From Phaeodactylibacter sp. (GTDB taxonomy: Bacteria > Bacteroidota > Bacteroidia > Chitinophagales > Saprospiraceae): a stretch of DNA of 64,000 nt. This document shows positions 41,716 to 51,101 of the stretch, one piece after another (the stretch's first letter is position 1; every line of letters starts with the position of its first letter). The DNA is taken from positions 1-64,000 of the forward strand of contig NZ_JALEGS010000066.1 in assembly GCF_022763345.1 (NCBI RefSeq). Reading direction: 5' to 3'. The notes under the pieces were generated by a model that made no database searches, was not told the origin of the DNA, and saw only the letters and a program-made list of their open reading frames with translations. A program made the position numbers and the translations under genes.

Positions 41716-43993
41716 TAATCACATAAATACTTCTAAAATGGCATCATCAACTATATATAAACATTTCAATCAACCCATAGAAAATAAAGCCTTACTACTA
41801 ATAGTAAAGGACGTTATTGAGGGCAAATACAAAGAACCTATAGAAGCTATCCGTATGGCTATTGGAATGGGTAAACCAGAACGAGCAGACCAATTCAAAA
41901 AAGAATTAGTAGCCTTTACACCTTCAGCAACTTTTGAAGGCGGTCGTAAAAAGGAATACTTTAAAATGTACAGCGGATTTGTACACTTAGATTTTGATAA
42001 GTTAGAACCAGACGAGCTTCAAGAAGCAAAACAGAAAATACAATCCATTCCTTACACTTTTGCTTGTTTCACAAGCCCAAGTGGTAATGGCCTAAAAGTT
42101 TTTATTGAAGTAGATTCTACTATGGAGAAGCATAAAACCGCTTATGCACAAGTGCAAGCGTTTTATGAAAAAGAAGTGGGTATTGAAGCAGACCCAAAAT
42201 GTAAAGACATTACAAGGTTGTGTTTTGTGTCTTATGATCCTAACGGATATAAGAATATACAAAACGAAAAGTTCAAGGTAAAAACCGAAAGGGTTTTAGA
42301 ACCAATCAAACCAACAGCACCCAATACAGTAGTAACCCAAAATCTAAATTCTAATGAAAACAATAATAGTTCAGAAATCTTTACCGAGTGTATCACATTC
42401 ACCGAAAACAAAGAAAGCTATGCAGAAGGCAACCGAAACAATTTCATATATCAATTGGCTTGTAATTGCAACAGGAGAGGAATCGTGTATGATGATACTT
42501 TGCATCTTATTCTAAATACTTACGACCTAAACCAAGAAGAAATAAAAGCATCTGTAAAATCGGCTTATGATAACAACGTTATGCAATTTGCGAGCTATCC
42601 AAGTCATAAGAATACAATACAACCAACTGAGATAGTAAACAATGAAGACTACCTAAAAAATACACCCACTTTTGACGAACAATTATTTGATAATCTACCA
42701 GAGATTTTAAGAAAAGGAACAATGGCATTTACAGACCCAAGAGAACGTGACGTGTTCTTTACTGGTGCATTGTCTATTCTTAGCGGTTGTTTACCTAATG
42801 TATCGGGCGTTTATGCTCAACAGACGGTATTTCCTAATCTGTTTTCGTTTATCATAGCTCCAGCAGCAAGCGGAAAAGGTGCTTTAAAATTTGCCAAAAT
42901 ATTAGCAGACCCATATCAAGAAAGTGTATTAGAACAAAGCAATCAAGATAAGTCCATTTATGAAGCTGAATTAGCCCAATACAAGGTAGAACAACGTAAC
43001 CGAAAGAAAGACGACACAGAAACTCCAGAAGAGCCTGTAAAACCACCTTTTAAAGTCGTATTCATCCCTGCAAATACATCTTATGCAGCAATTTTACAAC
43101 ACATACAACAAAATGAGGGTAAAGGAATTATTTGCGAAACAGAAGCTGATAGTATGGGAGCGGTTTTTAAACAAGATTGGGGCGGATATTCTGATATGCT
43201 CAGAAAAGCGTTTCATTCTGAAACCATTTCTGTTTCAAGAAAAACAGATAATGAATATGTAATTATCAAAGAGCCTAAAATATCTGTGGCGTTATCAGGT
43301 ACGCCTGGTCAAGTTGCCAATATCATTGCATCCGCAGAAGATGGTTTATTCAGTCGCTTTTTATTCTATACATTTAAAGTAGAGCAACTTTGGAAAGATG
43401 TATCGCCTTTCGGCAATACCTTAAATTTAAACGACCATTTTGAAGCCTTATCGCAGAATGTATTAGAAATGATAAACTTCTTAGAAGCGAATCCAACGCA
43501 AATACACTTATCCAAAGAACAATGGCAAACGGTTAATTATACAGGGCAACAATGGTTAACAGAAGTAACCACCTTTACAGCAGAAGAAGCTGGAAGCGTA
43601 GTAAAACGATTAGGCTTAATTCTGTATCGTATTTGTATGATATTATCCACGCTTCGCAAGTTTGATAATGGCGATTGTACCGAAAATGTTACGTGTACAG
43701 ATGAAGATTTTGAAATGGCGTTATTGATTGCAAATGTCTATCTACAACACAGTTTGTTAATGTATAACAACCTACCAAAGAAAGAAGAAACAGGCGTTTT
43801 TAAAGGTGCTAATAATAAAAAGCAATTTTTTGAAGCCTTACCGCAAAACTTCAAACGTGAAGAAGCCATCATCATAGGAAAGAAATACCAACTTAAAGAC
43901 CGTTCTATTGATAATTTGCTCAAAACCTTATTAGGTTCACATCTCTCGCAACCCAGTTACGGACACTATCAAAAAACTACAGATAAACTGTAG
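41708..43993 (+). CDS. VirE-N / DUF3987 protein (primase-helicase-like)
   Basis: 761 aa. The N-terminal part (about 30-195) is a BT4734/VirE-N-like primase-related domain (YSGFVHLDFDKLEPDEL, ACFTSPSGNGLKVFIEVD, DPKCKDITRLCFVSYDP). A primase C-terminal-like helical segment follows. The DUF3987 ATPase domain (about 335-700) has a P-loop APAASGKGALKF (about 385), a GIICETEADSMGAVFKQDWG acidic segment and FSRFLFY. Such proteins are thought to start replication of mobilisable elements. It ends the front-end gene cluster. A short gap with a regulated promoter follows. Confidence 0.86.
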   Translation: MDNNHINTSKMASSTIYKHFNQPIENKALLLIVKDVIEGKYKEPIEAIRMAIGMGKPERADQFKKELVAFTPSATFEGGRKKEYFKMYSGFVHLDFDKLEPDELQEAKQKIQSIPYTFACFTSPSGNGLKVFIEVDSTMEKHKTAYAQVQAFYEKEVGIEADPKCKDITRLCFVSYDPNGYKNIQNEKFKVKTERVLEPIKPTAPNTVVTQNLNSNENNNSSEIFTECITFTENKESYAEGNRNNFIYQLACNCNRRGIVYDDTLHLILNTYDLNQEEIKASVKSAYDNNVMQFASYPSHKNTIQPTEIVNNEDYLKNTPTFDEQLFDNLPEILRKGTMAFTDPRERDVFFTGALSILSGCLPNVSGVYAQQTVFPNLFSFIIAPAASGKGALKFAKILADPYQESVLEQSNQDKSIYEAELAQYKVEQRNRKKDDTETPEEPVKPPFKVVFIPANTSYAAILQHIQQNEGKGIICETEADSMGAVFKQDWGGYSDMLRKAFHSETISVSRKTDNEYVIIKEPKISVALSGTPGQVANIIASAEDGLFSRFLFYTFKVEQLWKDVSPFGNTLNLNDHFEALSQNVLEMINFLEANPTQIHLSKEQWQTVNYTGQQWLTEVTTFTAEEAGSVVKRLGLILYRICMILSTLRKFDNGDCTENVTCTDEDFEMALLIANVYLQHSLLMYNNLPKKEETGVFKGANNKKQFFEALPQNFKREEAIIIGKKYQLKDRSIDNLLKTLLGSHLSQPSYGHYQKTTDKL

Positions 43994-44039
43994 TTTGCAA
44001 TCTTTGCACTTTTTTCAATTCTTCTTGTGGTTTTTGTTC

Positions 44040-44073
44040 TTGTTTATTTTTTATTTGTCTATATTTGACAAAT
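44040..44073 (+). promoter_or_regulatory. Promoter with palindromic operator upstream of the XRE gene
   Basis: TTG (44040-44042), a 17-nt spacer and TATATTTG (44060-44067) match the phylum's promoter. ATTTGTC (44053-44059) and GACAAAT (44067-44073) are perfect 7-bp inverted arms whose spacer is the -7 box itself. A dimer bound there would block the promoter, so autoregulation by the XRE protein encoded 24 nt downstream is likely (inference). Confidence 0.65.
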
Positions 44074-44097
44074 GCAATTAACACAAATAAGCAAAGG

Positions 44098-44391
44098 ATG
44101 AACAAGTTTGGAGACTTAATACGGTCTAAAAGAGAAGAACAAGAAATGCTACTCAGGCACTTATCCGCAGAGTTAGACATTGATACCGCAATGCTTAGTA
44201 AAATAGAAAGAGGAGAAAAAACCGCTAAACGTGAACATATAGAACCTTTAGCAAAACTTTTTAAACTCGACTATAATGAACTGTTTTCGCTTTGGTTAGC
44301 AGACCAAGTATTTCAGTTGGTAGAAAATGAAGAACAAGCATTAAAAGCTCTACAAATTGCAGAAAAAGAACTCCTAAAACTCAAAAAATAA
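44098..44391 (+). CDS. XRE-family transcriptional regulator (controller-like)
   Basis: 97 aa. The ATG at 44098 (MNKFGDLIRSKREEQEMLLR) is downstream of the promoter; the longer frame would start upstream of the transcript. The helix-turn-helix covers about 6-62 (LSAELDIDTAMLSKIERGEK, REHIEPLAKLFKL). It is the size of restriction-modification controller proteins and leads the run of defence genes, with rhuM 4 nt downstream. It probably represses or times the operon through the palindrome at its promoter. Confidence 0.85.
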   Translation: MNKFGDLIRSKREEQEMLLRHLSAELDIDTAMLSKIERGEKTAKREHIEPLAKLFKLDYNELFSLWLADQVFQLVENEEQALKALQIAEKELLKLKK

Positions 44392-44395
44392 ACAA

Positions 44396-45412
44396 GTGAG
44401 CGAATTAGTACCCAACCACAATAATTTTATTCTGTACACCGCTCCTAATGGAGAGGTAAAAGTTCAGGCTATTTTAAATGATGAAACCATTTGGTTAACT
44501 CAAAAAGCAATGGCAGAACTTTTTTCGGTAGGTGTTCCGGCTATTAGCAAGCATTTAAGCAACATTTTTGAAAGTGGAGAATTAGAAGAAAATTCAGTTA
44601 TTTCCATTTTGGAAACAACTGCATCTGATGGCAAAAACTATAAGACCAAATATTACAACTTAGATGCCATTATTTCTGTGGGTTACAGGGTAAACTCAAC
44701 CAAAGCTACCCAGTTTCGTATATGGGCGACCAAAACCCTAAAAGAATACATTATTAAAGGCTTTGTTATGGATGATGACCGTTTAAAACAAGGTACATCC
44801 GCTTTTGGTAAAGATTATTTTAAAGAGTTATTAGACCGAGTACGTTCCATTCGTACCAGTGAGCGTAGAATATACCAACAAATTACAGACATCTTTGCTG
44901 AATGTAGTATTGATTACGACCCAAAATCAGACATTACCAAGAATTTTTACGCTACCGTACAAAACAAATTTCATTTTGCCATTACAGGCAAAACAGCAGC
45001 CGAAATTATCTACCTAAAGGCAAATAGCAAAACCGATAATATGGGTTTAACCACTTGGAAAAATGCTCCTGAGGGTAGAATTTTAAAACAAGACACCAAA
45101 GTAGCTAAGAACTACCTACAAGAAAAAGAAATTAAACAATTAGAACGTACCGTATCAGGTTATTTCGATTATATAGAAAACCTTATAGAACGAAGAAATA
45201 CCTTTACTATGGAGGCTTTGGCAGACAGCGTAAACAAGTTTTTAAGTTTCAACGAATACAAAGTATTAGAAGGCTTAGGCAAGGTGTCTCATCAACAAGC
45301 CGTCAATAAAGCAGCAAAAGAGTACGATAGCTTTAATAAAACACAAAAAATAAATTCCGACTTTGATAAACACATCAAAGCATTGGAACAAAAAAATAAA
45401 AAATCTAAATAA
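44396..45412 (+). CDS. rhuM: RhuM-family protein
   Basis: 338 aa, GTG start 4 nt after the XRE stop. RhuM proteins (named after a Salmonella SPI-3 gene) are common inside type I restriction loci of many bacteria, but their function is not known. Typical stretches are ILNDETIWLTQKAMAELFSV, YYNLDAIISVGYRVNSTKAT, FRIWATKTLKEYIIKGFVMD and HFAITGKTAAEIIYLKANSK. The N-terminal part resembles a phage-antirepressor-like DNA-binding domain. It lies 2 nt before the methylase gene. Confidence 0.88.
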   Translation: MSELVPNHNNFILYTAPNGEVKVQAILNDETIWLTQKAMAELFSVGVPAISKHLSNIFESGELEENSVISILETTASDGKNYKTKYYNLDAIISVGYRVNSTKATQFRIWATKTLKEYIIKGFVMDDDRLKQGTSAFGKDYFKELLDRVRSIRTSERRIYQQITDIFAECSIDYDPKSDITKNFYATVQNKFHFAITGKTAAEIIYLKANSKTDNMGLTTWKNAPEGRILKQDTKVAKNYLQEKEIKQLERTVSGYFDYIENLIERRNTFTMEALADSVNKFLSFNEYKVLEGLGKVSHQQAVNKAAKEYDSFNKTQKINSDFDKHIKALEQKNKKSK

Positions 45413-45414
45413 CT

Positions 45415-47736
45415 ATGTCATTAGAACTACAAATAAACGGTAACAAAATATTTGCTCCCCTATTAGGGAAAGAGTTGATAATGACTCCTGAAGAACACGT
45501 AAGACAAAAATACATTTGTAGATTAGTAAATCATTATGAATACACTTTAGAGCAAATGGCACAAGAAGTAAAACTAACAGGCTCTAAAAGAGGAACAGGA
45601 AGAGCAAGTGCAGATATTGTAATATGGAGAAGCAAAGAGGATAAACTCAAAAAACTGAATCCAATTATTGTGGTAGAATGTAAAGCCGATTACATTACCA
45701 TAAAATCAGAAGATTACTATCAAGGTCAAAACTATGCTCGCTTTGCGAATGCTCCGTTTTTTGTAACTACAAACGAAAAAGAAACCAAGGTTTTTAAAGT
45801 CAATTTAGCTGTTACACCAAAAACATTAAGTGATGAAATTTTAGATATTCCAAACGCTAAAGAAGCCAATAGTAATGATAAAATTCAGAAGTTATTAGAG
45901 CAAACCAAAGCATTTGAAAGAGACGAGTTTTCTAAACTACTGTTTCAATGTCATAATGTAATTCGTAATAACGACAAACTATCTCCAGAAGCAGCATTTG
46001 ATGAAATAAGTAAAATTCTGTTTATGAAAATCAGGTACGAACGCAATCCTGATGAAGATAATATTTTCACATTAAAGCAATTTGAAAAACAAGAATCTAA
46101 TTACGAGAAAAATATTCGTCCTGTTAATGTAAAACGTAATGGTCCAAAAGACGACATCCCTTATATGGATTATTGGTTTGAATTAACTAAAGATGAATTT
46201 GAAGAAGATGAACTTTTTGATGTCAATGATAAAATAAGAATCAAACAAGGTTCATTTAAAGAGATAGTAAAGAAACTACAGAAATATAACCTTTCTACAA
46301 CCTCTGATGATGTAAAAGGTATTGCATTTGAACAGTTCTTAGGCGGAACGTTTAGAGGAGAATTAGGGCAGTTTTTTACACCAAGAACAGTCGTAGATTT
46401 TATAGTAGAAGTTTTAGACCCTCAAGAAGATGAAGTAATGTGTGACCCTTGTTGCGGTTCTGGTGGTTTCCTTATTAAAGCATTTGAGTATGTAAGAGAG
46501 AAAATTGAAAACGATATTAAATTAGAAAAAGACAAGGTTAATAAAACCTTTGACGAGATAAAAACAGCAGACCAAGATGAAGAGAAGCTAAATGATATTT
46601 CTAACGAAATCATTCACAAATTAGGCTTTGAAACACAAATTAGAAAACGTGAAGAACAAGAAAAAGCTAAAAAAGCTGGCAAATACATATCACGTTTAGA
46701 GAAACTATCATCCGCTTGCATCTTTGGTACAGATGCCAATCCTCGAATGGCTCGTACTGCCAAAATGAATATGATTATGCACGGAGATGGTCACGGAGGT
46801 GTGCATCACAGAGATGGTTTATTAAACATTAACGGAATCTTTGAAAACCGTTTTGATGTAATTCTTACCAATCCGCCTTTTGGTGCAAGAGTAGAAAAAT
46901 CATTATTGATTACTAAAGCAGACCAACTAACAGATGAAAAGCGTATAGCAAAATACAAGCAGATGTATGGAGAAGAAACATACGCTAAAGCTATGCTTCA
47001 AGTAGATAATAATGTAGATAAACCATTACTAAACACCTTACATATTGGTAAAAACGGTATGAGTGGTTTAACAGAAGTTTTGTTTATAGAAAGATGCATC
47101 CGCTTATTAAAACCAGGCGGAAGAACAGGTATTGTATTACCTGAAGGCGTTTTAAATACGCAAAACTTAGCAAAAGTTAGAGAATACTTTGAGAGTACTG
47201 CAAAAATCATCTTAATTACCTCTATTCCGCAAGATGTATTTATGAAAAGTGGAGCTACGGTAAAATCCAGTTTAGTATTCTTAAAGAAGTTTACCAATGA
47301 AGAAGCAAAACAATGGAAAGATTACACAGCCCAAGCCACTAAAACAGTAAAAGCAAAATACAAAGACGAGTTAGAGGAGATTAAAACCAAATTAGCTCTC
47401 AGAGGTAAAGATGCTTTGGATGCAACTACTAAAAAGGAACTACGCCAACAGAAAAAGAAAATAGAAGCCCAAATACAAGAGGAAATAAAAGCGATTGTAA
47501 AGGAAAAATTTGATTACGACATACCTATTGCAACAGTAGAAAAAGCAGGTATTAGCAGTACTGGTGGTGTAATAGATAATGAACTTACAGACATACAAAC
47601 AGAATATACACCTTACCGCATTAAAAATGAATTATGGAAAGAACTTAAACCTAAGTTTGAGTACAAATGGAGTAGCAAAACTGGTAAAGTAGAACGTATT
47701 AAAAACGATACCGAAACCCAATTAATAGAATGGTAA
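45415..47736 (+). CDS. Nuclease-methylase fusion (BcgI-like RM subunit / HsdM with HsdR_N domain)
   Basis: 773 aa. The N-terminal ~130 residues form a restriction-nuclease-like domain: EEHVRQ (about 26-31), Asp67 (SADIVIW), then VVECK with Glu88 and Lys90, a PD-(D/E)xK core, and YYQGQNYARFAN. A helical linker follows, then an N6-adenine methylase domain with motif I DPCCGSGGFL (about 343-352) and motif IV NPPFG (about 486-490). A long coiled segment and AGISSTGGVI end the protein. With a separate specificity subunit and no HsdR helicase in the window, it resembles BcgI-type (IIB) enzymes, in which one subunit cuts and methylates. An HsdR elsewhere on the island cannot be excluded. Confidence 0.85.
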   Translation: MSLELQINGNKIFAPLLGKELIMTPEEHVRQKYICRLVNHYEYTLEQMAQEVKLTGSKRGTGRASADIVIWRSKEDKLKKLNPIIVVECKADYITIKSEDYYQGQNYARFANAPFFVTTNEKETKVFKVNLAVTPKTLSDEILDIPNAKEANSNDKIQKLLEQTKAFERDEFSKLLFQCHNVIRNNDKLSPEAAFDEISKILFMKIRYERNPDEDNIFTLKQFEKQESNYEKNIRPVNVKRNGPKDDIPYMDYWFELTKDEFEEDELFDVNDKIRIKQGSFKEIVKKLQKYNLSTTSDDVKGIAFEQFLGGTFRGELGQFFTPRTVVDFIVEVLDPQEDEVMCDPCCGSGGFLIKAFEYVREKIENDIKLEKDKVNKTFDEIKTADQDEEKLNDISNEIIHKLGFETQIRKREEQEKAKKAGKYISRLEKLSSACIFGTDANPRMARTAKMNMIMHGDGHGGVHHRDGLLNINGIFENRFDVILTNPPFGARVEKSLLITKADQLTDEKRIAKYKQMYGEETYAKAMLQVDNNVDKPLLNTLHIGKNGMSGLTEVLFIERCIRLLKPGGRTGIVLPEGVLNTQNLAKVREYFESTAKIILITSIPQDVFMKSGATVKSSLVFLKKFTNEEAKQWKDYTAQATKTVKAKYKDELEEIKTKLALRGKDALDATTKKELRQQKKKIEAQIQEEIKAIVKEKFDYDIPIATVEKAGISSTGGVIDNELTDIQTEYTPYRIKNELWKELKPKFEYKWSSKTGKVERIKNDTETQLIEW

Positions 47737-49121
47737 TGGAAGTAGGTACTATGCAAAATATAAATCTCATTAGGTTTTCTGAACTCTATAATTGGAGTGT
47801 TAGCCATTTATTGGGTCAAGACTTTGAATACAACAAAAATTTCCCATTGGTTAAAATTGGTAAGTTTCTTACCAAAAACAATAATGTAATAAATCTTGAC
47901 AATGATACCATTTACAAAAGAGTAACAGTAAGTGGAAACAATGGAGGTGTAAGGCTAAGAAATACAGAAGTAGGTAAAAATATTGGTACAAAAAGACAAT
48001 TCATTGTAGAATCTGGTCAATTTATTTTATCTAAAATAGATGCTCGTAATGGTGCAATGGGTTTAGTTCCAGAAGATTTAGAAGGTGCTATTGTTACCAA
48101 TGATTTTCCAACGTATGATGTAGATACTAAAGCTATTTTACCTCAGTTTTTATTACTAATAACGACAACTAAAAAGTTTATTGAGTTTGCTCAAACCTGT
48201 AGTAGTGGTACTACCAACAGACAAAGAATAGACCTTAAAAAATTCTTAGACGTTCAAATTCCTTTACCTCCTTTAAATGATGCAGATGCTATAAAACAAG
48301 GTTTACCTACAGATATTACCCAAGAAAAACTCGTAGCTGAATACAATCAAAAAATAAAAGAAGCGGAACAAGCCAAACAGAACGCAATAGAAAAAGAAGC
48401 GGAAATTGAAACCTATTTGTACAAAGAATTAGGAATACAAAAGGCTGAAAAAAAAGAAGCTAAAAAAGGATTGCATTTTGTGAGATTTAAGGATATGGAA
48501 AGATGGGATTCTGAATATTTATTGACTGAATTAATAGAATTAAATAGTGATTTCCCTTTAGTCTCGTATAATAATCTTTTTATTGATTTGTATAATGGTA
48601 TACCTGCAAGACATTACTCAACTGAAGGAGTACGATTTTTAAAAGTTGCTGATATTAGACCTAACCATATTTCTAATCACAATATAAAGCATATTAATAG
48701 TTATAAAAAGACTGACTTAATAACTGAAAACACTTTACTTATTACAAGAAAAGGTACTGTCGGTAATTCTATTTTTATAAAGGACAATAATAAATATACA
48801 GCATCTTCTGAGGTGTTTATTATAAAATTAGATACCCAGAAAGTTAATGGAGATTATTTGTCTATTATTAACAATTCAGAGTTTGTTCAAAATCAATACA
48901 GAGAAAAAAACACAGGTACAATAATGCCTTCAATATCTCAAAACAAACTGAAAGAAATCAAAATCCCATTACCTAAATCTTTAGAAAAACAAAATGATAT
49001 TGTTGAAAAAGTTTCATTAATAGAAAGAACCGCTAAAAATTATCTTGACTTATCAGAAACTCTAAAAACAAACGCAATAAAAGATTTTGAAAATATCATT
49101 TTTAAAACAGCAGTAGAATGA
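47730..49121 (+). CDS. hsdS: Restriction-modification specificity subunit (HsdS-like)
   Basis: 463 aa (ATG 47730; an ATG at 47736 in a TAATG overlap is equally likely). Two target-recognition domains (about 10-200 and 255-445) are separated and followed by conserved helices (EYNQKIKEAEQAKQNAIEKE, and EKQNDIVEKVSLIERTAKNY). The TRDs show SKIDARNGAMGLVPEDLEGA and LITRKGTVGNSIFIKDNNKY, usual for type I S proteins. Each TRD recognises half of a bipartite DNA site. It overlaps the methylase gene by 7 nt and the following P-loop gene by 4 nt. Confidence 0.88.
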   Translation: MVMEVGTMQNINLIRFSELYNWSVSHLLGQDFEYNKNFPLVKIGKFLTKNNNVINLDNDTIYKRVTVSGNNGGVRLRNTEVGKNIGTKRQFIVESGQFILSKIDARNGAMGLVPEDLEGAIVTNDFPTYDVDTKAILPQFLLLITTTKKFIEFAQTCSSGTTNRQRIDLKKFLDVQIPLPPLNDADAIKQGLPTDITQEKLVAEYNQKIKEAEQAKQNAIEKEAEIETYLYKELGIQKAEKKEAKKGLHFVRFKDMERWDSEYLLTELIELNSDFPLVSYNNLFIDLYNGIPARHYSTEGVRFLKVADIRPNHISNHNIKHINSYKKTDLITENTLLITRKGTVGNSIFIKDNNKYTASSEVFIIKLDTQKVNGDYLSIINNSEFVQNQYREKNTGTIMPSISQNKLKEIKIPLPKSLEKQNDIVEKVSLIERTAKNYLDLSETLKTNAIKDFENIIFKTAVE

Positions 49122-49576
49122 AACAAAAAACTATCATACAAGTATGGGGCAAACAAGGTTGTGGTAAATCAGGCACTATCAAAATCCTTAGAGAAGAACT
49201 CATAAAAAACTATGTTAATACTTCGCATAGTTACACCTTACCATTACCAGGAGGAGAAATTTCAGATGTACTAAATTGTTTAGGTTACACAGTTGGTATT
49301 GAAAGTATGGGCGATTATTTGTGGGCTTATAATTTACACGACCGCTTAAACGATTATGTTTTAAAACATAATTGCGATTTAATAATTTGTGCCAGTAGAG
49401 TTAGAAATGACGTATCTCGTCATATCAAACATTTGGCAGACACACACGGCTATAGAATTATTAAAGTCACTAATTACAGAGGAGATGAGCCACCTTTTAT
49501 GCCTGATAGTTTAAATCAACCTTCAGCAATTCATTTAGCTAATTTAGTACATCAAATTTTAACAGGATTAATTTAA
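49118..49576 (+). CDS. Small P-loop NTPase-like protein of unknown function
   Basis: 152 aa. It opens with VWGKQGCGKSGTIKILREEL, a Walker-A-like loop (about 10-18) at the end of a first beta strand. A further strand, DLIICASRVRNDVSRHI (about 87-103), and a terminal helix follow, as in small kinase-like P-loop domains. No Walker B acid cluster is obvious. ATGA overlap with hsdS and 6 nt to the PtuA-like gene make it part of the operon. I know of no described role; it may be an accessory factor of the restriction system or of the ATPase-HNH pair. Confidence 0.78.
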   Translation: MKQKTIIQVWGKQGCGKSGTIKILREELIKNYVNTSHSYTLPLPGGEISDVLNCLGYTVGIESMGDYLWAYNLHDRLNDYVLKHNCDLIICASRVRNDVSRHIKHLADTHGYRIIKVTNYRGDEPPFMPDSLNQPSAIHLANLVHQILTGLI

Positions 49577-49582
49577 TGAGCT

Positions 49583-51100
49583 ATGCAACTATTAAACTTA
49601 TATATAGAAGATTATAAAGTACTGCAACAATTTAATATTCAGTTTTCAGAAGAATTTTCAGTAGATGATAGCCTTAACGTGATTATTGGTAAAAATGGTG
49701 CAGGTAAAACAACATTAATTGAGTGTTTGCTAAAAATATTTTCTTCATTGTACAGTTGCAATAAAGTAGAAGATGTATCAAAAATTACAAATAAAAAGTT
49801 AGGTTTTCAGTTTACTTTATCCTACTTCATAAGAACCGAAAAAATAATTGAGGCTGCATCTACTTTTTCTGAACACAAGGTTGATTATGTCAAAATAACC
49901 CTTAGTAATATTAATAAAGAATGGTTCATCTTAGAATATGAGAATAAAAAATTAATTAATCAAGATGTTAATAATTTCCTATTCAAATCGCAATACACGC
50001 TACAAGATTTATTGCCTAAGAACACAGTTTTATACTATGCAGGTTTTGACAGTAGGTTAAGTGGTTTTGTTCAAAATTATACTTCTGATTATTTTAAAGA
50101 GTGGTTCACATTTTTAGAAAATGATAGCAAAGGATTAGATATAAATGCACCTGTTTTTTATTTCAATCCTATTCAGTTCAATTTATTATTGTTTTCAATT
50201 TTTTGTAATCAGAGTTCAGATATTGCAGTATTTTTTAAAGATAAATTTGGTATTGTCGGTTTTACAGAAGTTGTATTAAAACTAAAAATGCCTACTTGGC
50301 ATAGAAGCAATCCTGCAAGTGAATATTGGGGTGCAAAAGGTATTTTAAAAGAAGCCTTATTGAAATTTGAAAAAGCAAGTCAAGACACAGAAGTTTTAAA
50401 AAGGAGCATAACGCATTCTTACTTTATTCCTGATGTTCTAATTGGCTTGGTCGGTTTTAGGAGTGAAGATTCATTTACAAGTGAAAAGGAGGTTTTTCAA
50501 TCTTTAGTAGCATTAGATGTAATGGGTTTATTAGACGAGATTCAAATAACATTAGTTAAAGAAACTGACGGTATAAATAGTGAAATTTCAAGTCAAGATT
50601 TAAGTGAAGGAGAAAAGCAATTAATCTCTATTTATGGGCTAAAACAAATTCTATCATCAAATGAAGAATCTTTATTTCTATTTGATGAACCGGATACTTT
50701 TTTACACCCAAAATGGAAAAAGGAGTTCTTCAAAAACATTTACTACGACCAACAGAATACGAAAATTCATTACGGAGATTTTGATATAATCACCACCCAT
50801 TCACCTGAAATTATTGGAAATATTGATTTAAACACTTCATTAAAAAGGTTGGTTGATGGTAAAATATACGATAGCCCATTGTATGTGAAAGGAAGAGATT
50901 ATAATTCAATCTTATATGAGGCATTTGATTCAGTCAAAAGAGGAGAATTTGGAAGAGAATTAATAGATGAGTTTTATAAACTTCTTGAAAGCAAGCAAGT
51001 AGAATTAGCAAAACAAAAATTGGATGAAATTATAAATACATTCGGTTTAGATGATATAGAGACACAGAAAGCAATTGATAATTTTGATGATTACAATTGA
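49583..51100 (+). CDS. ptuA: PtuA-like AAA/SMC-type ATPase (Septu)
   Basis: 505 aa. An ABC/SMC-like ATPase with Walker A GKNGAGKT (36-43), signature SEGEKQLISIYGLK, Walker B LFLFDEPDTFLHPKWKKEF and the H-loop ITTHSPEIIG. The segment LYVKGRDYNSILYEAFD near the C-terminus is characteristic of PtuA/retron-type ATPases that pair with an HNH nuclease. In Septu systems PtuA senses phage infection and controls PtuB. The partner gene follows immediately. No reverse transcriptase is nearby, so it is not a type I-A retron. Confidence 0.82.
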   Translation: MQLLNLYIEDYKVLQQFNIQFSEEFSVDDSLNVIIGKNGAGKTTLIECLLKIFSSLYSCNKVEDVSKITNKKLGFQFTLSYFIRTEKIIEAASTFSEHKVDYVKITLSNINKEWFILEYENKKLINQDVNNFLFKSQYTLQDLLPKNTVLYYAGFDSRLSGFVQNYTSDYFKEWFTFLENDSKGLDINAPVFYFNPIQFNLLLFSIFCNQSSDIAVFFKDKFGIVGFTEVVLKLKMPTWHRSNPASEYWGAKGILKEALLKFEKASQDTEVLKRSITHSYFIPDVLIGLVGFRSEDSFTSEKEVFQSLVALDVMGLLDEIQITLVKETDGINSEISSQDLSEGEKQLISIYGLKQILSSNEESLFLFDEPDTFLHPKWKKEFFKNIYYDQQNTKIHYGDFDIITTHSPEIIGNIDLNTSLKRLVDGKIYDSPLYVKGRDYNSILYEAFDSVKRGEFGRELIDEFYKLLESKQVELAKQKLDEIINTFGLDDIETQKAIDNFDDYN

Positions 51101-51101
51101 T

